This document shows, one piece after another, positions 1-13,846 of a stretch of 64,000 bases of DNA. A program made the translations under genes and the position numbers. Source of the DNA: Paramecium pentaurelia (taxonomy: Eukaryota > Ciliophora > Oligohymenophorea > Peniculida > Parameciidae); contig CAJJDO010000141.1 in assembly GCA_905183005.1 (NCBI GenBank), positions 63,910 to 127,909 on the forward strand, in the 5' to 3' direction. Below the pieces are notes generated by a model. The model ran no database searches and was not told the origin of the DNA. It saw only the letters and a list, made by a program, of their open reading frames with translations. The stretch's first letter is position 1. Each line of letters opens with the position of its first letter.

Positions 1-3000
1 CAGGATATACAACTATTAGTTCCAGAACCATTACATGTGGCACAAGGATTAGAACAAATAGTACAAGTATTACCATCTTTATAATAGCCATCAACACATT
101 TATCACATTCAGTAGATGAAGTTAAACATGTTAGACAAGGAGTTTAACATTAATAACATTTATGTTCACTAGTCTTTAGGGAGTATCCAACAGCACAAGT
201 TGTACATGTATTTTGATCATCGCATATAGTACATGGAGATGGACAATATAAACAAGTAGCACTAGATCCAGTACCACTCAGATACATTCCTGTGGAACAT
301 GAAGTACATTATGTAGCATTAGTGATACATTCTTTACAAGGAGTTGAACATGGATTACAACCATCACCAGTTCCATTCAAGAAATAACCTGGAGAACAAC
401 TTTAACAAGTTGTAGCTGATGTCTTACAAGATGTACAAGCAGTAGAACATTGAGTACATTTTGTACCATCCCAAAAGTAACCTTTAATACATCCAGTACA
501 AACAGATGAAGTACAGGCAGCACAAGGAGATGTACATTATGTGCAAGTGTTTCCAGATAAGTAATATCCAGTTATACAACTTAGACATTTATTTTAATTA
601 TCAACACATTTAATACATGGTTTAACACAAAGGTTACAAGCAGTTCCAGAAAGGAAATATCCATCAATACAACTTTAGCATGTATTTTAATCAGTCTAGC
701 ATGTTAGACAAGGACTTGTACATTCCGAGCATTTATTTTAACCAGATGGTAAAACATAACCATCAAGACATGAAGTACATTCAGTTGGATCAGCATTACA
801 TGTTTTACAAGGATCAGTACATTGAGTGCATGTGAGAGGAGCAGTTTTAGTTAAATGATATGCTTAGTCATTACATGATCTGCATTCAGTAGCAGAGTTT
901 TCACAAGTTGCACAAGGAGTTGAACATTAAGTACAAACAGCAGGATTTTTAGAAGTATCATAAAAATATCCAGATATACAGGATTTGCAAACAGTAGCTG
1001 ATGCAGCTACAGAATATTCACAAGTTAAACATGGAGTTGTACATTATACACATTTTGGTGGTGCTTAAGTTGTATCATAAAAATATCCAGGAATGCAAGA
1101 ATCACATGTATCACCATCTGTATGACAAGTAACACAAGGGGAATTGCAAACAGGACATTTAGGATTGCTTGGATCCTTATAAAATCCATCTAAACAATCT
1201 ATACATTAGTCACCAGCAGTTTAACATTTTTTACATGGTTCTTTACATTCTGCACAAACATTATTATTTAAGAAATATCCATCAGGACAATTTGAACATA
1301 CAGCAGGACCAGGAGCAGTATAAGTACACTTTGTACATGGTTCAGCACATTAATTACAAGTTCCATTATTTAAATAGTATCCATCAAAACAAGAATCACA
1401 ATTACTTTTTGAAGTAGAACATGTTTTACATATGGCATCACATTATTCACATTTTTTGCTGATTTCAACAAAACCTGGTTAACAACCAGTACATGCATCA
1501 GCTGAGACAGCACATTCAAGACATGGACTTTAACATTAATCACAAGTATTATTATTCAAGAAATATCCTTTTGTACATGATTAACAATAAGTAGCACTAT
1601 TATTAGAACAAGTAGTACAAGTATTACTACATGGTTAACAATTATTTGTATTATCTAAAAAGAATCCTGGTAGACATTTTTAACATGTACCATCATTTAA
1701 ACAATATAAGCATTAATTATTACATTAGCTAGAGCAATTTGGTGTGCCAAAATATCCTTAGATACAAGAAAGACAATTAGTACTAGAGGTTACACAAGTT
1801 GCACAATTACCTGAGCATAGTGTACAAGTAACATTGTCATTTTCTAAGAAAAATCCAGAAACACAAGTTTTGCAAGAAGTTGAATTATTACAATAAGCGC
1901 AATTTAAATTGCATTATGTGCATGAATTACCATTTTAGTAATAACCATTTGAACATTCAGTACAAGTTGAAGCATCTGTACATTTAGTGCATGATAAACT
2001 ACATTTCAAACATTTATCATTTGAAGGATAAAATCCATCAATACAGGATTAACAAACTTTTGCTCCTGTAGTACATGTTGTACAAGCAGTATCACATGGA
2101 CGACAAACATTATTGTTAGCTGTATCAATAAAAAATCCAGTAATACAACTACTACATTTTAATGTTGAATCTCCAGGATCAACTGCACATTTTTAACATG
2201 CATATTATGTTGGACATTATGTACAATTACTTCCATTTATGTAATAACCATCTTAACAAGCTGAACAATTATTAGCAGATCCTGAACATTTAGTACAAGG
2301 ACTTTGACATTCTACACAATTTGGAGAATTGAAATAATATCCATCTAAACAATCTTTACATGATCCACTAGTATCATTACAAGTAAGACAAGGAGCTGGA
2401 CATTTCTGACATTATTATCCAGCAACAGCATAATATTTTGCTACACAAGATGTACATTAAGTAGAATCACAAGCATTGCAACCTCTTTAACATTATGTAC
2501 ATTATTTTGCTCCAGCATCATAATAATAACCTACTTAACATGTATCACAAGTATCCAATGCACTACAAACACTACATGCAGTAATACATTATTTACAAGT
2601 TCCATCTCCAGAATTTTAATAATATCCAGCTATACAAGATGAACATTTAAAGGTAGCATCACAAGTTTAACAAAAATCTGGACATTGTTTACAAGCATTA
2701 TTTTCGATTTGATATCCTTGAGCACATGAAGAACATTTAACATCTGCACCATCTAAAACACAATTTTTACAAGGACTGCCACATTCTATACAAGCATTAC
2801 TATTATTCAGATAATAACCAACAATACATTCTGAACATGTAGTATTATCAGAACATTTTAAGCATTTTTAAGGACATTCTTAACATACATCACTAGCTTT
2901 TGGATAGTATCCATCTATACATGATGTACAAACAGTATCACTATCACATGCAGTACATCCTTTTACACATTATGTACATGTACCAGATCCATTTTTATAA

Positions 3001-6000
3001 GAACCTGATAAACAAGGACCACAAGAAGTATTAGAAGTACAAGTAGTACAATAATTTGGACATTTAGTACAAGCATTATTATCTTTGTAGAATCCATCAT
3101 AACATGTATCACAACTAGTAGGAGTTGCTGTTGTTGACCATACTTAGCATCCTGTAGAAACTTATTCACAAGTATTTACATTTAAATTAAATCCCTTAAA
3201 ACATTTACTACATGCATTTGAAGCACCTGAACACTCTAAACATGGGAATGTACATTTAGTACATGTATTACCATCTTTATAATATCCTTTACTACAATCA
3301 TTACAAGTTGAACTATCGCAAGTATCACAACCAACATTACACTAAACACATGCATGACTACCATTAACATAAAAACCAGAAGCACAACTTTAACAAGTGT
3401 TAGATGCTGTACAAGCTAGACATGGATATGGACATTTTGTGCATGAAGGAGATTCTAAAAAGTATCCTGGAATACAAGTTAAACAAGTTGTTCCATTAGA
3501 ACATGTTAAACAATCATTTGAACATCTATCACAAGTTGTAGGTTATGCTCCATTTAAATAAAATCCACTAAAACATGAAGAACATTAATTTGATCCCGCT
3601 GCACCACATGTCTTACAAGTCAAATCACAACTTGATTGACAATCTGCTCCGAAATAACCATTTACACATTATGAGGTACAATCAGTAGCATTTGCACTAC
3701 ATCTCAAACACTTAGAATCACAAGTTGATTGACAATCTGTTCCAAAATAACCATCTATACATTATGAGGTACAATCAGTAGCATTTGCACTACATCTCAA
3801 ACATTTAGAATCACAAGTTGATGTACAATCTCCTCCAAAATAACCATCAACACATTATGAACAAGTAGTAGCATTTCCAGAACATCTTGTACAATTAGCA
3901 CTACATTTATTACAAGCTGCAGGAGGACCTGCATCATAATATCCTCCATTATTTTCACATTCTGTTTAGTCAGATGTACAGTTACTGACACAATTTGTAC
4001 TGCATCCATCTCCACTTACACATGCTTTACATTATCCAGGATTAGATGAATCAGGTAATTCATTTGCAGTTTTGCAAGTTAGACAAGTTTGAACTCCACC
4101 AGGATAGTTACAAGTTGCACAAGAACCAGTACAATTAACACAATTATTTGAACCATCTAATGTTTTTCCAGATACACAAGAACTACATGCAGTTGTACAA
4201 ACTTAACAAACCTTACTACCATCAACTTTATATCCTGTTTCACATTCTGTACAATTTTTGGCACTAGTTTCACATTTCTTACAATTAGAATCACATTTAA
4301 GACAATCATCTCCACTTTTATAATAACCATCCCAACAATAAGTACATATAGTTGCAGAAGTACATTCTAGACATCCTGCTTTACATTATGTACATGTTGG
4401 AAGTGTTGGATAGAATCCAATTAAACAAGCTGTACAAGTACTTAAATTAGTACTACAGGTAAAACAATGACTAGTACATTATTCACAAACTCCAGTTCCT
4501 TCATTAAGAATAAATCCATCTCTGCATCCTGTGCAAGTGTTAACAGCTGAACATTTTGTACACTTATCAGGACATTTAGTACAAGCACCAGGTAATGGTG
4601 GTGTTGAAGCATAATATCCATCTGCACATGCTTAACAATTAGTATTTGATGTTACACAAGTTGCACAAGAAGCATCACAAATTTAGCATTAATTAGTATT
4701 TACAAAATAACCATCTTAACAAGCTGTACAATGTGATGCAGATTAATTTGAGCATGTTTTACAATTAGCATCACAAGCTAAGCATGCATTACTATTATTA
4801 AGATAATAACCATCAAAACAACCTTAACAAGTAGCATTACCATCTTAAGTATAGGAGTTACATGGGAAGACAAATGGTTTGCAATCATCAACTTATATAA
4901 AAAATCCAGTAACACAAGTTTAACATTTTGTTGGTCCAGTTGATTTACAAGTAGCACAAGGTAATTAACATTGAGAACATGAATTATCATCAATCAATTA
5001 AGTTGTACAATCATTACATGTATCTCCAGGACATTTTATACAACCTGGAGTTGAACATGCTTAACATTATTTACTACCATTAATAAAGAATCCATCAGAA
5101 CAATCAGTACATTCAGTTGCTGAATTACAAACATTACAAGGTTTAACACATTGTTAACAAGTAGTTGTACCATCAGAATAATATCCTGGTAAACATTGTG
5201 AACATTAATCTTTTGTACACAAGAGACAATTACTAGTACATTTTTAGCATACATTACTATTATCAAGATAATAGCCACCAAGACATTTTGAACATTGATT
5301 CTAATTATCAGGACATTCTAAACAAGATGTTGAGACTAAACTACAAGCTTTGCAATCTCCATTATCAAGATGATATCCAGTAATACAAGATCCACAATTT
5401 CCAGGTGTAGTTGAAGTACATGTCAAACAATATTAAGGACAAACTGCACAACTTGTACCAGATAAGAAATATCCACTGACACAACTTTATTTGCATTCTG
5501 TTTGAGAAGTACATTAAACACATGGTAGTACACATTTGACACAGCTTGTATTATCTTTATAATATCCATCAATGCAACTTGTACAAGTAGTTGAATCTGA
5601 ACATGTTAAACATGCTTTTGGACATTAATTACAGGAATTAGAATTTTTATAATATCCAGGAGGACAACTATCACAATGAGTTGCGCTTTAGTTAGAACAA
5701 GTTAAACATGGAAAAGTACAAGCTGCACAAGTATTATCTGACATTAAGACATAACCAGTAACACAATTATTACATGTAGTAGGATTAGTTGAACAACTAG
5801 AACATGCATAAGAACATTAATCACAATTACCACTATTGCATACATATCCTGTCATGCAAGTTGTACAGGTAGAAGCTGATTCACATGTAAGCATTGGACT
5901 TACACATTGTAAACAATTATAGTGTGTAGCATCTACTTAATTTTTATAATATCCACTAGCACATTCAGTACAATTATCAGAGGCAGTACATTTTGTACAA

Positions 6001-9000
6001 GATAGTGGACATATTTAACATGCATTATTATTAGGATAATATCCATCAATACAACTTTAACATGAATCAGCTGCTGTATCACATGTTTTACATTTATATA
6101 AACAAGGTTAACATTAATTAGAAGCTAATGATGTATTCCTCCAAAAACCAGTATCACATTTTGTACAATTATTTGCTGATGTTTCACATTCCAAACATTA
6201 CTTAGCACATACTGTACATTAATTATTATTAGCATAATATCCAGCTACACATGAACTACATTAAACTTAAGTATTAAATGTGCATCCAGTACACACATTT
6301 GGACATTTAGTACAAGTTGTTCCATCCAAATATGCTCCACTAGGACAAGACTAACAAGCAGAATTACCACTTCCATTACATGTAAGACAGATACTTGCAC
6401 ATTAAACACAATTATTATTTGGATCTTTATAATATCCACTAACACAATCCACACATTCAGTATCTGATTTACAAGTAAGACAATTATTAGTACAAATAAC
6501 ACAATTACTAGTAGAAGTACTTACATTTAAGTTTTTATAATATCCATTTGGACAAGCAGTACAATTAGTACTAGTAGTTGCACAAGAATCACAATTAGCA
6601 TCACATAGTTAGCAAGTTCCTGGAGTGTTAGGATCTGGTAAGAAGTATCCTTTTTCACAAGTCACACATGTAGTTAAATCATTACAATTTACACAAGGAT
6701 ATTAACATTATTTACATAAAAAGTTTGTACTATCCCAAAAATTACCAGAATAACATGAGAGACAATGATCTCCTGTATTTTCACAAGTTTTGCATGGTTC
6801 TGTACAAACTTTACATGTATTTTATCCAGTAGGTTAATAAAATCCAGATAAACAACTTGTACAATAATCTTTATTGTTGTTTGAGCATGTTTTACATAAA
6901 TTACTACATTATAGACATTAATTATTATTATTATAATAATATCCATTTGCACATGTTTAACAATTCTTTGGATCTGCTGAATTACATGAAGTACATTCAG
7001 GAGAACATTGATTGCATGTATGATTTACATTATCTAATACCAAACCTGAATCACAAGCATTACATTTAGTTGCATTATCAACACAACCATAACATGGATT
7101 TGTACATTTAGTACAAGTAACAGCACTAGGATTAGTGCTATCTAAAAAGAATCCTATATCACAAGAAGTGCAATTATTGGCATCACTACATTTAGCACAT
7201 TAAGTTGGACAAACAGTACATGAATTATTATTAACATAATATCCATCTACACAACCTGTACATACAGTTGCAGAATCACAAATAGTACAATTAGTTGGAC
7301 AATTACTACATGTATTTGAGCTCAAATAATAACCTTGAACACATGCTGAACAATCAGTTAAAGAAGTGGCACAATTAGTACATGGTAATGTACATTACTA
7401 ACAAGTATTTCCAGATAAAAAGTATCCATAAACACAACTTAGACATTTATCTTAATTATCTACACATCTAGCACAAGGAGCTTTACAGAGATCACAAGTA
7501 GTAGCTCCAGATTTAAAATATCCATCAACACAAGAATCGCAAGAATTATTTTAAGTTGAACAAGTCAAACAAGGACTTGAACAAGCATTACATGGACCAT
7601 CACTACTTCCACTTTTAAAGTATCCATTTTAACATTATGAACAAGTATTAGCATCAACTGAACATGCCACACATGATTTAGAACAAGCATTACATGTGTA
7701 ATTAGGATCACCAACATAATAAAATCCTTGTACACAAGATCTACAAGATGTTGCTGAAGTATTGCAAGTAGCACAAGGTGATGTACATTAAGAACATGTA
7801 TTATTATTTAAGTATGTTCCTGCATAACAACTTGTACAATTTGTAGCACTATTAATACAAGCAGAACATTCATTTGAACATTAACTACAAGTGTTATCAT
7901 GATAATAATAACCTACTACACAACTTTAACATCCATTTTATGAACTTTAACATGTAGTACATGGTTTCAAACAAATTTAACAATTAGTACCATCATATTC
8001 ATAACCTGAAACACAACTTGTACATTTGCCATCAGTACCACAGGTTTAACAAGGATAAGCACATTTAACACAATCAGTATTACTTAAATAAAAACCTGGT
8101 ACACATGACAAACATGCTGTTTTACTACTACAATTAACACAAGGAAATTCACATGTTATACATTAATTATTATTTAAATATTTTCCATCATAACATTTAG
8201 TACATTTAGTAGATGAATCAATACATTCTTAACATGTAATTGAACAAACTGAACAAGTATTATTATTTAAATAAGAACCTTTAGAACAAGCAGTACATTA
8301 TGTTGCTGAAGTTGTACAATCAGTACATGTATTAGAACATGGTAAACAATTATTATTATTTAAATATCTACCTACATAACATTCTGTACACTTAGTAGCT
8401 GAATCAACACAAGTAAAACATTTATTTGAACATTCAGTACATTTATCTCCATCTTTAAAATATCCTGGAACACAAGATGTACAAGTTTTTGCAGCATTTA
8501 AACATGTTAAACAATTAGCATCACATAAATCACAAGTATTAGTAGATCCATTTAAAAAATATCCTGATGAACAAGATGTACAATTATTAGATGTATTAAT
8601 ACAATTTTCACAATTATTAGAACAATTATTACATACATTCTAATTCAAATAATATTTTGGTTTACAAGTAGTACATGTAGTACCATTCAAACAGTATTCA
8701 CAATTACTTATAGCTAAAGTACATTTTGAACATTTATTTCCATCAAGAAAAGTTCCATCAGAACAGGATGTACATGTATTACCATCAGAACATGTCATAC
8801 AACTTACCATTTATGTAGAACATAGGAAACATGCTCCACTTTTTAAGTAGAATCCTGTTGTACATTTTGTGCAATTTTAACCACTTGAACATTCTTTACA
8901 ATAACTGATAGTATCAGAACATAAGATGCATTATTATCCACTAGTATAATAAGCAGCAGTAACACAAGATGTACATGTTGTTGAATTTGAACATGCTGAA

Positions 9001-9851
9001 CAATTCTGATCAAGTGTTGTACAAAGTATGCAACTGTCATTACTGAGATAAGATCCTACTGCACATTAAGTACATTTTGTTTCATTTGGACAAGCTTCAC
9101 ATTTTGTTAATTTATCTGAACAAAGTAGACATTAGTTATTATTAATATAATAACCTTTAACACATGTATTACAATATGTGCTATAAATTTATAAAATATT
9201 TAATAATACTCTGATTAACAAGTTGCACAATATTAATTACATGGTAAACAAGAATTAAAACTTTAGAAATAAGTTGAGTAGACAAATGAAGATTAAGCTC
9301 CATTAAATTCATCTGGTGTGTATGTTGGCAATACATTATAATATCCATCTGAACAAACTGTACATATACCAGTGTTTATACTAAAAGTTTTACAATTGTT
9401 ATTTTAAACACATATTCCACCTTAAATTAAAATATTCATATACCTATTTGTGTTGATTATCCATTACATTGGTAACATACAATTGTTGATCCATCTGCTG
9501 AAAAACCTCCTCTTACACAATTTGTATCTGGATGTTTAATACAAGTTCTAAAATTATGTATTTTTCATTACAATCCAATTTGATAAAATCCATCTGAACA
9601 TGTTACATAATTACATGTATTTGCTGATGTACAAGTACAATAACCTCCATTTATCTATTAGCATGGCATACAAATCTATCCATTAAAATAAGACCCTATT
9701 GTGCATAACAAGAATTACCTGGCATACATGCAAATTAAGGATTATTCGAGTTAAGTCCCTAATCAGTATTGCTAGGTTAATTTATAGCAGTATCTCCTTT
9801 GACCAATATGGTCAATATTATACATAGAAACAAAGATTGCTTCAAGTTCAT
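1..9851 (-). CDS. Giant secreted cysteine-rich (furin-like/IGFBP-like repeat) protein, 3' end outside window
   Basis: The start at 9851 opens a hydrophobic signal peptide (MNLKQSLFLCIILTILVKG). The rest is an almost unbroken series of cysteine units of the form CxxCxxGYYxxxxxxCxxCxxxC. Four micro-introns are visible at 9696-9718, 9421-9443, 9548-9571 and 9181-9209. They total 99 nt, and the frame at 9851 is then the same as the frame at base 3, so about 3250 codons are present and the gene runs off the left edge. Many in-frame TAA/TAG codons must be glutamine. No transmembrane segment other than the signal is seen, so an extracellular or vesicle-lumen location is inferred. Proteins of this kind are common in ciliates and usually annotated as furin-like or insulin-like growth factor binding repeats. 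It lacks a clear match to the periodic Paramecium surface antigens. Function unknown. Confidence 0.85.
3634..3912 (-). repeat. Three tandem 93-bp units inside the cysteine-rich gene
   Basis: The same 93-bp block (31 codons) starts near 3634, 3727 and 3820 with few differences. Each unit encodes a cysteine module containing CIDGYFGTDCQSTC or a close variant. These are the most similar neighbouring units in the gene and suggest recent expansion in frame. Elsewhere the modules have diverged. Confidence 0.75.
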
Positions 9852-12105
9852 ATTTTATTAATATAATTTAATTAATATACAAAATATCTTTTAATCTTCC
9901 ACTCTTATAATTACCTGATAAGAAGACACTCAGAATTTCTTTAATATTACAATATTAATTCATTCTTCTACTTGTTCTTACTTTTTTTTAATTTAACTAT
10001 AATAAAAATACAGAATGTTAATTTATTGCACTAAATCTTACTAATAAATCATTATTCAAATCATTTAATAATCTCTATCTATTTCTATGTATAAATCATT
10101 CTCATCTCCATAATTTAATCAACTAATACTAATTTCATACTTAAACTCCATCAAGTCATAGAGTTGGAATAGTAATAAATCTTTTAAATAATTAACCATT
10201 AAATATACAATTATTATACAATATATATTGTTGATTATAGCATCAATCAATGATATACAACTAATTGTTATTACTGAATGAAGTTGCCAATTCAAAACAT
10301 GTAGTCATTTTTTCACACAAATGAAATTACTATTATTATTTTATTCAATTTATACATCTAAAAAGACATTGATATCCAAATAATTAGTATCTACTCTAAC
10401 AATTTTATAGTTAATTTGTTATATTATGAATTTGCAACTTTCAAAACAAGAAATTTTTATTTTTATCTATCCTATTTTACAAAATATAATGATTATTTGT
10501 AAAAGAATATCGAACTAATTTATTTTGTTAGCAAAATTATTTATAAATACATATTCTTATATTTCTATATATTTGATTAGAATTTTATTAGATTGTTCTA
10601 TTGCCAAATGCATGGATATAAAAATGTATTTGAAATGCCATTTGTGATTAATTTACATATTGATTTTAATTATTTAAAGGGGTAATCAATTATATAAAAA
10701 ATATAATTATTATATACATTTATCAAAAGTAAAATATTCATTAAAATTAAGAGTTTAGATAAAATATAACATAATTATATATGAATAATTTATTAACTTT
10801 TTAAAATTATATTTGTGTTAATGTTTAATACATATAAACAGAATTTAGGAAATGTTTAGATCAAAGAAAGAATATAGTAGAAATTCTTAATCAATAGTAA
10901 ATAAATAAACTAAATTTAAAGACTCAGAAAAGAATATTTTTAAACTACTAAGATTTCTTTCTCTAATCCACACATCTATTATAAATATCAATTATTTTTA
11001 TTATCAGATTTTGATGAAAATAATCTACTGATTATCTTAGCCTATGGTTTTCTCTACAAAAATGATCTGCCTTTACTCTAAGAGAATCCTTACTAAGTTC
11101 CTTAATTTGGAGAATGAATTTAAGGCAATACATCTTGAGATTCAGCACTATTTAATTTATACTAAATTTTTCCCTAAATTTATTGACCTCCTGATTCNCC
11201 TGATAAGAAGACACTCAGAATTTCTTTAATATTACAATATTAATTCATTCTTCTACTTGTTCTTACTTTTTTTTAATTTAACTATAATAAAAATACAGAA
11301 TGTTAATTTATTGCACTAAATCTTACTAATAAATCATTATTCAAATCATTTAATAATCTCTATCTATTTCTATGTATAAATCATTCTCATCTCCATAATT
11401 TAATCAACTAATACTAATTTCATACTTAAACTCCATCAAGTCATAGAGTTGGAATAGTAATAAATCTTTTAAATAATTAACCATTAAATATACAATTATT
11501 ATACAATATATATTGTTGATTATAGCATCAATCAATGATATACAACTAATTGTTATTACTGAATGAAGTTGCCAATTCAAAACATGTAGTCATTTTTTCA
11601 CACAAATGAAATTACTATTATTATTTTATTCAATTTATACATCTAAAAAGACATTGATATCCAAATAATTAGTATCTACTCTAACAATTTTATAGTTAAT
11701 TTGTTATATTATGAATTTGCAACTTTCAAAACAAGAAATTTTTATTTTTATCTATCCTATTTTACAAAATATAATGATTATTTGTAAAAGAATATCGAAC
11801 TAATTTATTTTGTTAGCAAAATTATTTATAAATACATATTCTTATATTTCTATATATTTGATTAGAATTTTATTAGATTGTTCTATTGCCAAATGCATGG
11901 ATATAAAAATGTATTTGAAATGCCATTTGTGATTAATTTACATATTGATTTTAATTATTTAAAGGGGTAATCAATTATATAAAAAATATAATTATTATAT
12001 ACATTTATCAAAAGTAAAATATTCATTAAAATTAAGAGTTTAGATAAAATATAACATAATTATATATGAATAATTTATTAACTTTTTAAAATTATATTTG
12101 TGTTA
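9852..12105. other. Non-coding stretch, inflated by the contig overlap
   Basis: I find no convincing gene here on either strand. It holds the upstream region of the minus-strand cysteine-rich gene (start at 9851), the N at 11198, and the left copy of the 1284-bp repeat. The right end of that copy, from about 10821, duplicates the first 377 bases of the 12106 frame. With one repeat copy removed the true gap is about 1 kb. Confidence 0.6.
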
Positions 12106-12482
12106 ATGTTTAATACATATAAACAGAATTTAGGAAATGTTTAGATCAAAGAAAGAATATAGTAGAAATTCTTAATCAATAGTAAATAAATAAACTAAAT
12201 TTAAAGACTCAGAAAAGAATATTTTTAAACTACTAAGATTTCTTTCTCTAATCCACACATCTATTATAAATATCAATTATTTTTATTATCAGATTTTGAT
12301 GAAAATAATCTACTGATTATCTTAGCCTATGGTTTTCTCTACAAAAATGATCTGCCTTTACTCTAAGAGAATCCTTACTAAGTTCCTTAATTTGGAGAAT
12401 GAATTTAAGGCAATACATCTTGAGATTCAGCACTATTTAATTTATACTAAATTTTTCCCTAAATTTATTGACCTCCTGATTC
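9914..12482. repeat. Perfect 1284-bp direct repeat split by a single N (contig overlap)
   Basis: Bases 9914-11197 are repeated as 11199-12482, offset 1285, with an N at 11198 between them. The copies appear identical wherever I compared them. An exact repeat abutting a one-base gap is what results when two overlapping contig ends are joined without merging. The first copy is mostly AT-rich intergenic DNA upstream of the cysteine-rich gene. Its right end carries the beginning of the frame described at 12106-13374. Confidence 0.85.
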
Positions 12483-13374
12483 TCGCATAGTTTCTTAAGC
12501 TGTTTTTGATTTTCTCATCAAAGAATCTTCAGGATGAGCGTATAGTATTTCATTTCCTTATATGGTTTATTTAGATGAATTAGTTCTTATTGCTGTGTCT
12601 TATTATGATATTGGTCCATAACCATAAGGAATATTTTTGGCTTATTACAATTTAGGTTAGATTTAAGGAAGAAATGCAGTGGAATTACTTTTCTTTAAAA
12701 GATCATTTAAATTCTAACGATTATTGAAACGATCAGACTCAAGTAAAGACTTCTTATAACTGGGAAAGTCCATTTGATCTGATGATATTCTAGTTACATT
12801 ATCTGTTTCATTTTATTTTGTATGAAATTGGACTCTCACAGCAGAATCAGCAGTATTAATAGTCCCTTCCATTTTTTATCGAAGCATACGTGAGCCTACA
12901 AAATTTTTATTTATAGGTTTTGGAGGCTACATTTCATTTTATTGATTTTTATGCATGAAATCATCACGTATGTCTGTTTCTTTAATTCGTTTGATTTATT
13001 CTTGATAAGTAACTTTATTGCGTGATTCATAAAGTTATGGAGGAGATTATGGCTTTTAACTAAATCCTTTTATGACTTTGACAGGAGAACTAGATATAGG
13101 ATTAGTTTGGTACGTGATTTTTTAAGGTTAAGCATTTAATTTGTTCTGCATAAATTATCCATTATTTCTTTTGCTTAGAGTCTACTAAGACTCATGTTGA
13201 GTAAGTCTTGGTTAAGCAGGTTTAAATGTATATTCCATTTATGGTCTTCCTGATCCCTTAGAACTAGTTATGGAATTTTTAAGTGATGATTAGTTTGGAT
13301 TGAAAAATGTGGCTGTTTATTTGAATACATCCTAAAGTTTAGAATCATCAAAACAGTCCTAGTATTCGTAATGA
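12106..13374 (+). pseudogene. 422-codon frame with nine in-frame TGA codons (unidentified protein)
   Basis: From ATG at 12106 to TGA at 13372-13374 one frame runs 422 codons without a frameshift and reads like protein. It is interrupted by nine TGAs, the first at 12400-12402. TAA and TAG occur throughout and fit glutamine. The TGAs sit where tryptophan would fit (for example SSG-TGA-AYSISF, PQIY-TGA-PPDS, SFY-TGA-FLCM), and TGG also occurs twice. Arginine is mostly CGN, unlike the AGA preference of neighbours. Micro-introns can be drawn to avoid the TGAs, but they would start GTT or GTC and end AAG or CAG, unlike the GTA...TAG introns elsewhere here, and the resulting protein looks worse. It may be a decayed gene, a recoded gene, or foreign DNA. 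I do not recognise the family. Confidence 0.4.
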
Positions 13375-13846
13375 TTCATTATTTTAAATTATATATAAAA
13401 ATGTTTAGAAATAAAATAGTTGTGATTCTAAAGATGATATATTTATATAAACTAATTCTGAACTAATCTAATCTGATAAAAGTGATTATATAAAACACTT
13501 AATTCACATTTAAATGTTGTATGTAAAATACTTAGTATATTTATAAATTAGTAATAATAATTAAATGGATCAATATTAAATAAATATATTAATTATAATT
13601 GATATAAGAAATTGGTTATATTGACTATATTAGTTTTTTAAAAGAATTTCTATAAATTTTAGTTAATGTATTAATTATACTGTAATTTATTTAGCAATAT
13701 TTTCTAATTTATATTAAATGCTGTTTATTTATTCTTCTATCAATTACTGTTTTTTCAAGATGATTTCTATTTTTAGGCAAAAAATTCTGTGATGACTTTG
13801 AAATTAATTTCATATAATGGGGATTTAATTTAATTCTTTTTAAATT
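13375..13846. other. Intergenic, nothing recognised
   Basis: AT-rich spacer between the TGA-containing frame and the pyrophosphatase-like gene. It presumably holds the promoter of the latter. An in-frame upstream ATG at 13817 would extend that gene by ten codons. Confidence 0.5.

Noticed and set aside
2963..9040. Series of short Leu/Val-rich minus-strand frames within 1-9851 under the standard code
   Set aside because: They are shifted shadows of the cysteine-rich frame; the real frame needs TAA/TAG as glutamine.
1..9851. Paramecium surface (immobilisation) antigen
   Set aside because: The spacing is short CxxC furin-like modules, not the long periodic cysteine pattern of those antigens; not enough to claim it.
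12106..13374. Multi-intron model that avoids all nine TGAs
   Set aside because: The needed introns would begin GTT/GTC and end AAG/CAG, unlike nearly all others here, and the resulting protein is poorer in ordinary composition.
12106..13374. Inserted mitochondrial gene (TGA = Trp)
   Set aside because: Many in-frame TAA/TAG codons would be stops in a Paramecium mitochondrial gene.
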